Assembly (NCBI GenBank): GCA_013399305.1
Contig: VXAI01000199.1
Coordinates: forward strand, 62,001-126,000
Origin: Rostratula benghalensis
Taxonomy: Eukaryota; Chordata; Aves; Charadriiformes; Rostratulidae
DNA length: 64,000 nucleotides
Direction: 5' to 3'
Part shown: positions 13,744-24,610 of the stretch, one piece after another
Position numbering within the stretch: position 1 is the stretch's first letter
Layout: the number at the start of each line of letters is the position of its first letter
Notes under the pieces: generated by a model
Databases searched by the model: none
What the model was told of the DNA's origin: nothing
What the model saw: only the letters and a program-made list of their open reading frames with translations
Translations under genes and position numbers: made by a program

Positions 13744-14858
13744 GAGTGGCAAGTTTCTGGCAGCAGGAAGGTATATAGAGATGACTTCTGTGAGAACATG
13801 TCAGAAGCTTCCCCCATGTTCAACAGAGACAATGCCAACTGGCTCCAAGATGGACCAGCTGCTGGCCAAGGCTGAACCTATCAGTGACAGTGGTAGTGCC
13901 TCTGCGGTGATATATTTCAGAATGGAAAAACACCTGCTGCACAACGGCAGCTGGGAGGGGGAACTGAGAGTATGTGAGAGAAAGAATTCTGCAGACACCA
14001 AGATCAGTGAAGAAATATGAGGAGGAGGTGCTCCAGAGCACCTGAGCATCTGAGGAGAGATTTCCCCTGCAGCCCCTAGTGGAGACCATGGTGATGCAGG
14101 TTGTTCCCATCTGCTCCACCATGGAGGTCCATGAGGGAGCAGATACCCATGTGCAGCTTGTGGAAGACCCCACAGTGGAGCAGGTAGATGTATGTGGAGG
14201 AGGCTCTGACCCCATGGTAAATCCACACTGGAGCAGGCTCCTGGCAGGATCTGAGGTCTCATGGAGAGGAGACCCCACTAGAGCAGGTTTGCTGGCAGGA
14301 TCTGTGACCTCATGCTGGGATCCACACTGGAACAGTCTCTTGCTGAAGGACTGCACCCCATGGAAAGGACCCACACTGGAGCAATTTGTGAAAAAGCCCG
14401 TGGGTGAGGCACACATTGGAGAAGACTGTGGGGATCTGTATCCTGTAGGGAGGACACCACACTAGAGCAGGGTGAGAGAGTGAAGAGGAAGCAGCAGCAA
14501 GGACATGTGATGAACTGACCCTAACCCTCATTCCACAAACCCCTGTGCCAGTCTGGGGGAGGACATAGAGAGATTGGGAGTGAAGTTGATGCCAGGAAGA
14601 AGGGAGGGGAGAAAGGGAAGTATTTTAAGTTTTGTCCTAAGTTTTCATTTCATAGTCTGATTTGATTGGCAATAAATTAAATTAATTTTCCCAAGACGAC
14701 TCTCTTTTGCCCATGATAGTAGCTGGTGAGTGATCTACCTGTCCTTCCTTCCACCCACAAACTTTTCACTGTATTTTCTCCCCCTGTCCAGTTGAGGAAG
14801 GGGAGTAATAGAGCAACTTGGTGGGAACCTGGTACCTAGCCAAGGTCAAACCACCACA
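13744..14858 (+). mobile_element. Endogenous retrovirus LTR, ERVL-like, solo
   Basis: The segment has the layout of a long bird ERVL-type LTR. The 5' part contains CAGTGACAGTGGTAGTGCCTC. It is followed by a GC-rich block of diverged internal repeats built on 'cca cac tgg agc ag' and 'ctgcaccccatggaaag' units (about 14080-14470). Next come GATGAACTGACCCTAACCC, an AATAAA polyadenylation signal near 14671, and an end in ...CCACCACA at 14858. No gag, pol or env sequence flanks it, so it is a solo LTR. Long open frames on both strands through the repeat block are artefacts of that repeat. The left boundary is approximate. Confidence 0.8.
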
Positions 14859-17800
14859 TTAACAGTTAATGTCACCCCACAGAGAACTCCCAGGATTGTC
14901 CCAGTATAACAGAACACTTATTGTTCCCTTATTACTTCGTCATACATGGTTCTCCTGTTGCAGCCTAGCCCAGTCCCACAGTCAATGCCAACATCCAAAT
15001 AGTACCCATCCAACATCCAAAGGTATATTTCTGTTAGCAGCTTTCTATTACAGCTACAACAGGTTCAATCTAAGCTAAAACTTTAAAGTATTAGTCACAT
15101 CAAATGGTAAAATTACCTAATAAGAAACCAGAGGTTTCTTCTAACTTTATACAGTTTGGAGTTTTACCTGAAGGTAAGCTTGCAACTGTATGTTTCCTGC
15201 TAGGAAGAGATTTAGGATGTTAACAAAGTGTTGCTTCCCATAAATATAGCCATAATATGTGCTTTCTCTATGTCCTCAAATTGCTGCACAAGCATGCCTG
15301 TCTTGTATAACAATAAGAGGATTTTTTTTTTCTTAAGGAACATCAGTATTATCTCTCTTAAATAAGTCAATAAATTAGATAACATCTAGATAGGCACATG
15401 TTTTAGATAAAGCCTCTGGCAAACTGCCACAAAATACTTTATCACATGTGAATCATCATACAAGCACATACAAACCTCTTGAAAAGTAGCTAATAGCCAG
15501 TTATTATTAAATGTACGGGGATAATTTGAATAACGCAATTGGAAACATTGTATGGGGAAAATTACTATTGAAATCTAGAGTTGCCAATATTGTTCTTGCC
15601 AAAGGTTGCATTCTGTCTTTTGCATTTATACCACCTTAACTGAGAGCTAGCTAAATGCACACTTCTCTCACTACTAAACTGTAATTTTCCTGATAGTAAA
15701 CTAGTGTGCTGCATCCTTTTCTTTTGCAGATTTCTTAATCTCTTAATTTAACATCTTTGCTTGCTCTGAATACTATTCCTTATATTACCTACTAAAATTT
15801 TTAATGCTTGAGACATATCTGCATCTTAGTTTCTGAAGATGAAAAAATCCTTCTGCATCTTAAGTCCTATCATTAAATAATGTCAGCTCCTTGCTTCTTC
15901 TAAAACAGGTGAGCAAAGAGTGTATAATGTCCAACATAACTTTTCCATAGATCATTATTGAGAAGTGGGTACTAGCTCACTTGGGATCTCAGCTTTTGAG
16001 CCTATACTTTGACACTGCATCTTCTTTCTGTTTCTCATTCTTCTGATTATGTGAATATCAGCCTGACCCTTCCCAGAAGACTTTCACCTGCCTTCTCTTC
16101 TTTTGCATCTCTCCCACAAAACATTTCTTTACTGAGGACAAACATGGGACTTCCAATAAAACTCACTTTTGTTTTCTTTCAGGAACAGGGGAAGCAGTTT
16201 TGTTTAATATTCCATTCAGTGTCACCCTTTTATTCTTTTCCCCCAAGTCAAGCTCAAATTTTCTGTCTTTGTTAAATCCAGTAAAAACTAAGCCCAGGGT
16301 CAACCTGATCTCATCTAATGCTTTCCCTGCTGTCAGTCATATGTGCTACACTTGCTTCTGCTAATAAGCCATGACTTAGAGAATGAAGAATAGATTGCAT
16401 AATAGAATAACACCCTTGATGTTCCACTGGTTACGGAAAAATAATTTGCCACGCTGAAATATATAGATGCATAGTAGGTTGAACATGGAATTCAGACAGC
16501 TGACAATTCAGGATAAATGAAAGGAGCTGCTTCACAGTAGGTGCAATAAAATTATTTTAAAGGAAACGCATCCAGCTGCTATGCACAAAGTCTTTCTAGA
16601 AATGCCTGCCCTTTCTTGAGGAGGCTAAATATATAGTTACTAAATAAATACATGTGTTTACTAAAAAAAAGAGAGAAATTGCAGTGGCTGCAGAACAGTT
16701 GTTAAACGGCCAAAATTGACCCATGTGGCATCTGTGCTCTGGCACCCACACAACAAAATGGTCCCTCTGGCTGAGTCTGCTCTGCTTGTCTTCCCATGCA
16801 TCTTTTGTCATGCTCCTGCCCAAGATTCCTGATTGCAGCATATCCAGAGTAGGCCTAAGAGAAGTCTGAAACAGAGACACTAATCACATCAACATACAGC
16901 AAGATATTCAGGGAGCTAATCAGTGCTATCATGTGTTGCCAGCTATTGGTAACCTCTTCCATCATTTTACATTAGCAACCACAACCACACTGTCTCTTCT
17001 CAATTAGGAAGCCAATTAGGGACCTTTCAGTGCGAGTGATGGTGCATGGTGAGAAGATGAGCAGAAAGAGGGGTGTGATGAGTGATGCTGATTGTTAAGG
17101 CCTCTGAATGCTCTGGCTTCATGAATTCTATTGCACAGAATGTATGGCTGGCTTTCTCCAAGATGAGGGAGGCAGGAGATGGGGAATGAAAGGTGAAGCT
17201 ACCTCGTTCTTGTATACGCTAAGCAAATGTAGTTTATCCAAGTTAACTCAGTTTATCAACTGAGCACTTGCACAGGGAAAAACTCTCCCTGGAGCTCTGT
17301 CCTGTCTCCATGCAATGGAGTGGGTTGGAAAGTCATTATTCTTCAGACCAGTGAAAAAAACCCATCATTTTGGTGATAAATGGCTGATAACCTGGCTTGT
17401 TGTCTCTTGAACATTGAAAGGCAGTCCCAGAGGAAGGTAATGCACGCCTAAGTACACTGCTAAAGCTGGTGGTATAAATGAAGAACAGTGTTTTCTGCTT
17501 GAGGGCTGATCCACCAACTGCGAAACCACAAGGCTGCCAAGTGAGAAGCATGAGCTGAACAGGCTTGTACCCACAGCACTTGCTGGAGATGGAAAGAAGC
17601 AATCAGTAGGACAAATGTGAAAAGTAATTTCCTCCTTTCTGTGGCTCTTTCAATTTCTCTCTCTGTTCCTACATGATTACTTATATACAGTGGAAACTGA
17701 CCCATATAATCCTGAAGAATGTTCGCTGTGTATTTATTTTGGTTTTGGTTCAAAAAGCCAAATTGGAGTACTGTTAGTTTTTCAAGATGTTGATTAACAA

Positions 17801-19701
17801 TTCCAGTTGTCAAACTGGTCAGATTTAGATTGCGGGATCCTGTCTCTCTGCCAGGGGCGCAATGGTGCAGGACTCAGATGGCAGAGACAGGGAGCAAGCT
17901 GTGACTGGGGTGCATGGTGTGAGCTCCAGCATAAAGGTGAAGAAACTGGGATAAATTTAGTGTTTCTTGTTTAAAAGAGGGGGATCGGTGAGCTGTGTTT
18001 CAGGAAATTTCCCTTAGGTATTGCTGTATCCTGAAGGTCTGCCAGTTTCCTGGGAGCTCTACTGAAATCAGGAATGATCAGCGAAGTACTGAAATAAATA
18101 CAAACTATGTGCAGGCATTAAGTCAGGTTTACTCATAAGTATTTGAAAGAGTCAGTTTAGATCTCAGTTTGTAGTGTTAAAGACAACGTTACTATTATGT
18201 TTAATCCATTAATCTTGATTAAGATAAAATCGACCTACTTTAAAAGATGATGTTCGGGCATGGAGTTAAGCAAGATTAGTATTTTGTAATAATACCTTTC
18301 ACTTTTTTAATTTGAAAGTTAAGTTTGGTCAACATTGAGTTTTCCAAGTTAAATTTAAGCATATCTCAGAGGTTATCAGTTAAGAGGTTGTGAGGGCTCT
18401 TTGTAATGCACTTTATTTTGGTTCAGAAAACAATTATTACCTTTTTTGAATCAGTGTCTTTAGACAGCCCACTGTGACTTTCAGTTGAGCTCTTGATCCA
18501 GGTAAATTAAAACTTTTTACACCTGTTGTGCTTACACTTGCATTCGTTTTTAAAATCTGTGCAGTACCTAAAAAACCTAAAATGTCCCTGGAAAAATCTA
18601 AAATCTACAAGCAGAAGCAAAGTTCAATTTTTTTTGCAATTTTTCCAAAAGATTTCTAGACATCTCCAGATCTTCACTGGGTAAAAAAAATGCCTGGTGT
18701 TCTCTCTGTAACCAGTTCAGATGGCTGAATTCTGCCTATTTATATAAATCCTGCCCTACAATTCCAGCTGAGAAGGATGTTACACACTTCTTGTCCTAAA
18801 TTGCTGCTTGTGTCCTTGGTGGTCTGGTCCTCCAGCTCTAGCAGCAGGAAGAGGATATTGAGCATCCCACTGTGTATCAACCCCCATTCAACAGAAATAC
18901 AGTATCAGAGCTGTCTGCTCCTCATTTATTATTGTACACAAGGGGTGTTGTCAGAAGAGAAATTTTCACTGGTACTAATGAGCAGAGTCTTAATTGCAGT
19001 GAAACTAGGACAACACCATTTCAATTGCAGCATAACTGCTTGAGGTAAAATGAGGATATTCTCCTCAGGTCATCCTGGGCCTTTTGAAATTATTAGATAT
19101 GCAGATGACAGTACTTCATTACCGTGCTGTGGAGTTGTTTGTGCAGTTCAATCTATGACAACTCTTTCTGATTTCGAGTATATCCTAACAGGCATATACA
19201 ACTGCAAAATTTCTAGCAATTTGTGTACCCTTTCTGGAATTGCCAGAACCTTTCAGAGATACAAGTGATGAGGTATTCTTTTTCCCCATTAAAAATCCCA
19301 TATTTGGGGTTTTTGTTCTTCTGATTTGGAATGAGAAGCCAAACTCTCTCCCAGTCAAAGCAGTTAGAGACCGAGGTAAGATTTTATTATTACAAACAAA
19401 TTAAAAACTCTGGTTGCATTAGATGAAACTAATGTTCATACAATGTCAAAATTCTATAATGGAGAGGACACAACTGGTAGTCCAATGGAGGTGACGTCAC
19501 TGCAACTCCACACTCCCAGTTCCAAACAGGAGCAAGGCTGAGTATGTCATCCCCATAGGCACACACATGAGACACCTGTGTGTGATACACATATGAGTGT
19601 ATACACAGTTGCCCACATTGATGAACATGGACAGAATGCTCACCACTCACAAAACCACAAATGCTGGGGTGCTGTTCTGCATCTTTGTCTATTAATTCTA
19701 G
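14859..19701. other. No recognisable gene
   Basis: This is AT-rich unassigned DNA. No splice-flanked coding segment, RNA gene or recognised repeat family was seen. Confidence 0.5.
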
Positions 19702-20540
19702 TAGAATCACAGAATTGTCATGGTTGGAAAGGACCTCCAAGATCACCAAGTGCAACCATACACAAAACTACAGCCCACACCCTACAATCTGAGACACTAG
19801 AGCATGTCCTGAAGTGCCACATCTACAAGTTTCTTAACTACCTTCATGGTGACTCGACCACCTCCCTGGGCAGGCTGTTCCAGGGCCTGAACACTCTCTC
19901 AGTGAAGTAATTCTTTCTAATATCTAAAATAAACCTCCTCTGTTGCAACTTCAGACCATTTCTTCTGGTCTTGTCATTATTCACTTGGGAGAAGAGGCCA
20001 ACACCCACCTCCCTACAACCTCCTTTCAGGTAGTTGTAGAGGGCAATGAGGTCTCCCCTCATCATTCCCTTCTGCAAACTAAACATGCCCATCCCCAACT
20101 CATATGAGTTGTTCTCTCAGCTTGCTGTCTCTTCTCTGGACACGCTCCAGCACTTCAATGACCTTCTTGTAGTGAGGCGCCCAGAGCTGAACACAGCACT
20201 CGAGGTGAGGCCTCACCAGTGCAAGGTATTGGTTGAATCAGGGCACGATCACTTCCCGACTCCTGCTGTCCATGCTATTCCTGATACATGCCAGGATGCT
20301 GTTGGTCTTTCTGGCTGTCTGGGCACACTGCTAGCTCATGTTATCTTGGTTGCCCACCAACACCTCCAGGTCCTTTTCTGCTGAGCAGTTTTCCAGCCAC
20401 TCTTCCCCAGGCCTGTAGAGTTGCTTGGGATTGTTTTGACTGAAATGCAGGACCTGGCAGTTGGCCTTGATGAACCTTATCCCATTGGCCTTGTCCCATT
20501 GATCCAAGCTGTCCAGGTTCCTCTGTATGACTTTTCCACT
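19702..20540 (-). mobile_element. CR1 LINE, 3' part including ORF2 end
   Basis: On the minus strand the element starts at IQRNLDSLDQWDKANGIRF, then QVLHFSQNNPKQLYRPGEEW. It runs through the [18 protein letters not shown] and [16 protein letters not shown] region and ends at the CR1 3' tail (complement of AGAATCACAGAATTGTCATGG). Frameshifts occur around 20100-20330. The 5' truncation point is near 20540, directly against the coding-like minus-strand stretch at 20541-21195, which suggests that the CR1 inserted into that sequence or replaced its end. Confidence 0.92.
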
Positions 20541-21195
20541 GCGCACATGACCTTCACAAGGAACACACTCCTGAACAAATGCATTGCCCAATATAGTGGT
20601 TTCTGCATTCTCTTTCTTCAGAATTCCCTTCTGTGCATCTGCCTCAACAGAAACAGCTGAAGATATATGTTTCTCCTTACTACAAGCAAGGGCATCTCTC
20701 TCCTTCAAAACCTGTTCAGTGTTTACATCAGGCAAATAAATCTAATTTACATTCTAAAAAACATTTCCCAGTTTTTCAGCTGTATTTAAAGCTTTGCCAT
20801 TCCCCTGCAAAGTGCTAATTTGCTCTGTTTTTTCTTCTGTACACTCAGGCATTTCTACTATAGCATCATCATGTAATTTTCCTGCATGTGTTACAGCAGC
20901 CAGTTCTTTGTTCTTATTCCTACTTGTACGGTTCCTTTGTACTCTTGGCTTTTTTCTGACAGCTTGTGGTGGCACATCAATGACAAGATCACATTCCTCA
21001 TCAGATTCTTGAAGATTTATTTCAGTTTTCACCGAGGAAGAGCTTCTTGACCTCTTTGTGGATATGCATCTACTCCTAAATGGAGATATCTTTGAAATCC
21101 CACCATGATTTTCAAATGGAAATACCTCAGTTGGCTTACACTGGTGCGTAACATTTTCACCCTCATTTGTTAAAGGGGCAGAGAGTCCTGCACAA
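20541..21195 (-). pseudogene. Decayed coding-like stretch, unidentified protein
   Basis: One minus-strand frame reads like protein over about 215 codons, with only two stops close together (TAG codons near 20749 and 20737). It contains RSRSSSSVKTEINLQESDEE, CDLVIDVPPQAVRKKPRVQR and NRTSRNKNKE, followed by ELAAVTHAGK and, after the stops, VLKERDALACSKEKHISSAV. The composition is Ser, Lys, Arg and Glu rich and predicted disordered, as in nuclear or chromatin-associated proteins, but I do not recognise the family. At the high-coordinate edge CTTGTGCAG/GA could be a splice acceptor. It may be a disrupted exon of an older gene, a processed pseudogene fragment or, less likely, a live exon with an annotation-breaking insertion. 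Confidence 0.4.
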
Positions 21196-21699
21196 GTATT
21201 TGCAGAAAATTATATTAAAAAATAGTTGCTGGGCAACTATAATCAACAATGTTGGGGTTTTTTTTAATTTAAAAAAAAAATTCAGTAGACTAACGTTTTG
21301 ATTAGAACTTGCCACCAGGTGAAATGAATTTTCTGGGAGTCTCTGCAATGGGCAGGAGGCAGAACAAGACAGGCAAAATGGCTTTCATAGTGGCAATGGT
21401 GCTACTGCTCCAGGTTCTCCCGGTGTCTGCGGCTGCTCTGTCAGAAGTGGGATGCACCCCCAAAGGTGGAGCTCTGTGAGGTCTTCATCGTTCTTCTCCT
21501 CAGGAGAAGGTGAATCTGCCCATCTGGAAAAACCCCACAGACTGCACTGGAGTAAAGAGGACAGTTACTTCACATCATACAATTGCATTGGTTCTTTAGC
21601 CTTACAAGTGGTGCCACAGCAGGCCCTGGGGCTGCAGGAGGACTCCACGGCTCCTCTCCCATGTAACTCCTCACTGCTAAACCATCTGTGGGTTCCTCA

Positions 21700-22390
21700 G
21701 GAGAAGAGGTGCACTTGGTACCATCACTTGCAGTAGATCCCCCCTTTTCCAAAGAAAACAGCTCCTTCTCCTGCTGAAGAGCCTTACTGCAACAGAGATC
21801 CTGCAACTGACTCGGTTTACAGGCGTAAGGTTCAGCGCAACTTCCAGTTCCTATCCATTATTTTTGCTTGTCTGGAAGCAACAGCTGTCTCAAATGTGTG
21901 TTTCTGATTACAAGGGAGTCTTAAAGACTTCATTGCTTCAAAACACAATGTTCTTGGACAGGATAATGCAGAACGGGGACTTCTAGTAGTACCTGGCACG
22001 GTGCTTTTCAAAGGCAAACCCAAGGAAAGGTATCCTATCCCTGACCTGTAGCAGGCTGTCAAACTCCCTACGTGACTGCCATGTGCCAGAGCCTTTAAAG
22101 AGATGTTATGGTCCGAGAATCACGGGAGCTCATGTGAAGTGAAAAAAGCGCGAAAAAGACCGGTCGAAGCAGAGACCGCCAAGGTCTTACTGAAGCAAGT
22201 GCCGTAGCTCCCTCTGCTGCCTACAGAAAGAAAAGTCAGGGTTTTAAAAGGTAGAGGAAAAAAATACCCGCTGAGAGAAAAGAGCGTCGCAGAGCGAAAA
22301 CGTGAAGAAAACCCCAAGGCTGAGAACAAGATAATTACACTAGGAGAACAGAAGCCCACAGTTTGTAAATACTTACTTAATCAAGACTGA
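21700..22390 (+). pseudogene. Decayed coding-like stretch, opposite orientation
   Basis: One plus-strand frame reads like protein for about 220 codons but is broken by four in-frame stops (TGA 21905, TAG 22049, TGA 22073, TAG 22205), with an apparent frameshift near 21730. Pieces include EEPYCNRDPATDSVYRRKV, VPGTVLFKGKPKERYPIPDL, SCEVKKARKRPVEAETAKVL and GRGKKYPLREKSVAERKREE, ending ...KYLLNQD-stop at 22390. The C-terminal part is strongly Lys/Arg/Glu rich. Minus-strand open frames also cover parts of the region (21570-21806, 21832-22062, 22120-22359), so the coding strand is not certain. I do not recognise the family. Confidence 0.3.
22130..22330. other. Small CpG-containing patch
   Basis: CpG dinucleotides are clearly more frequent here than in the surrounding tens of kilobases (for example GCGCGAAAAAGACCGGTCGAA and GAGCGTCGCAGAGCGAAAACG). 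The patch is too short and only moderately GC-rich for a classic CpG island. It could be a weak promoter, or recently acquired sequence not yet depleted of CpG. Confidence 0.35.
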
Positions 22391-24402
22391 CATAAGCCGA
22401 CTTACTCACGTAGGTAAGAATTTTCAAGTTGATAGCATAACTGAAAGATGAGAAGGAAGAGCCCCTCTGGTGTGGCACATGCAGGTTCCAGTACGTAGCT
22501 TTTGGCAGTTTCCTCAAAGGCGTTTTGGGTCAGTAAAATGAACTGGGATCTTACAGCCATCTCCCTTCCTGGAGGCATTCTGTTTTGGGTGTAACAGTGA
22601 CTGCTTTCTCAGACTGACATCTGGACAGGAGCACTCAAACTGTCATTGAAATCAGGGATATGCTCCTTAACACCAATGTAGTCTTAAGAAGTAGGTGTTT
22701 TATTCAGCACCTGCCATGTGGGCGATCTCTCCAGGCAACATGTCCATCAAATGCAAGATTCAGAGAGACTTGTATCTGTAGGCATAGTCGTTACATTTCC
22801 CAGAATGCATTTTAATATTCACATCACCCTATCAGACGCGCATTACGTTCATTAGGGGCTTCATGGAAGTCCTTGGCTGGTCCCTACTGGTGTTTAGTGG
22901 TCACTCAGGAGTGAAGTCTCAGTGAATTTTTGGTAGTTCTTTCCATATAAGGCCCTGATTTGGAGTGTCCTTCTGTTTCACCAGTAGGGCTGGTTTGTAC
23001 TGATAACTCTTTGAGTGGATTGGGGAAGGTAAACGCAGAATCTTCTGCAACTCCTCCATTTATTTTGCAGGCTTGTGAACAGGTTCTTTCTGATGGTATT
23101 CTGCACTGTTTCTGTTTGTATTTGCGAAAAACACCCTTAATCCAGTTAGTTACACATTTACATACCCACTAGACTCTCTGTCTTTTGCTGTAAACCATGA
23201 CATGTTTATTTTAACACCAGGAACAAACACATCTCTTTCTGGAGGCAAAGAAAGCTTTAAGTTCTGTCTGAGGCAGACCATATTCACACGATGACTATCT
23301 CACTGTAGATGAGGGGGCCACTTGAGTGTGACTATTCCCTGCACAGCTGTGGCAGGTAGAGCACAGATCTGTCCATGAGGAAAGCAAATGCCCCATATGC
23401 TGACCTGGCCTGCTATAGAGGGGAGTTGCTTCTTGTCAAGGGCTTGGACATTGTGGAGAGACTGCTGGTGCATGTACAGCCCCTGGACTTGTTATCTCAT
23501 AGACACCAAGGGATGCTGCCAAGGAGGCCTGGAGTGTACCACCTCCTGCAAATGCACGGTGAAATATCGGTATAAGCACCTTCACTGCTGTTCAAATTGC
23601 TGTCTTGCTGGAGAACTCACACGGGTGGTATTGCCATGCATCTGGTCTGCCAGAACTGAAGTTTAAATAATGTGATTGTTCTGCTTAATGTAGCATGTAC
23701 TCATTATTACAGTAATGCTGTTTGAGTATTGACGCCAGCCAAGTCAGAGTGCCAGGCAAACAATAAATGACAGCACAGTAGTCACAGATAGGTGCTTTCT
23801 ATTTTCTTACTGAAGTTGCTGGTACCAAAAGCAGCAGATGGATTTTTTGTCACTGCTTGAGGTAGCACAACAGCAGATTTAAATTGCCCCTTGATTAAGG
23901 ATGTCCAAAATTCTTTTCAAAACAGATGTTTGTATGCTTATGTGGCCTATACCACCTTCTAACTTTAAATCAGGACACAGAAATTCTCCAGATTGGTTAT
24001 GTAGATATTTTGCTTCCATATAGAGAAAATTAAGAGATACTTATTGATCTGTGTTATACAGATAATCTACAACAGGTTTTATTTCAGGATACTAGTTCTC
24101 AGCTGTCTTGCAATTGACCTACTATGGCCTAACTGTCTTATTACTTGCTTTTCTCCTGTTATCATAGATCACAGATTCTCTTCCATTGTCATTTATCAAG
24201 AAAAAATGATTCTGCCCACCATCTTAATGAAGAAGCATTGCCACAAGATCAAAGTCAATGAGATCCATCTTGGTTATTACCTATCATGGTCTTTGAAAAT
24301 GCATGACTTTCTCACATAAATAGATACTCTTTTGAGGACTTCCTCTCTTTGCCCTCATTGAGTGCTCCGGAAAGGAACCAGTTGAGTGCTCACCAGAGTT
24401 GA

Positions 24403-24418
24403 TAGCACCCCCTGCCGG
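24403..24418 (-). promoter_or_regulatory. CTCF-like motif
   Basis: The minus strand reads CCGGCAGGGGGTGCTA, agreeing by eye with 14 of 16 positions of CCASYAGRKGGCRSYR. It has the same orientation as the motifs at 7.4 and 13.3 kb. Confidence 0.45.
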
Positions 24419-24472
24419 TGGAAAATGTTCCTGAGCCGAATCATGTAATTTTCTATGGTTTCTTTATCTGGG

Positions 24473-24610
24473 TTTTTTTTGTGTGTGTGTGTTTGTTTTT
24501 TTGTTTGTTCATTTGGTTTTTTGTTTGTTTTTTTCTCAAAACAAGTACCAGATGAGGTGTTAACAAAAAAAATCCACAAACATACACATACGCACACACA
24601 CACGAAAAAA
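24473..24610. repeat. Low-complexity T/GT and CA/A tracts forming an inverted pair
   Basis: T8 followed by (GT)6 at 24473-24492 is roughly complementary to (CA)n-CG-A6 at 24590-24610. The two arms are separated by about 100 bases of TTTG-rich and mixed sequence. Confidence 0.7.

Noticed and set aside
13801..14465. Overlapping long open frames on both strands (153, 198 and 128 codons)
   Set aside because: They are produced by GC-rich internal repeats of an LTR, and frames on both strands are open for the same reason.
19050..19268. Plus-strand open frame containing RYADDST, resembling a reverse-transcriptase catalytic box
   Set aside because: No other RT motifs flank it in any frame, and the rest of the peptide is unlike LINE or retroviral polymerases. 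Probably chance.
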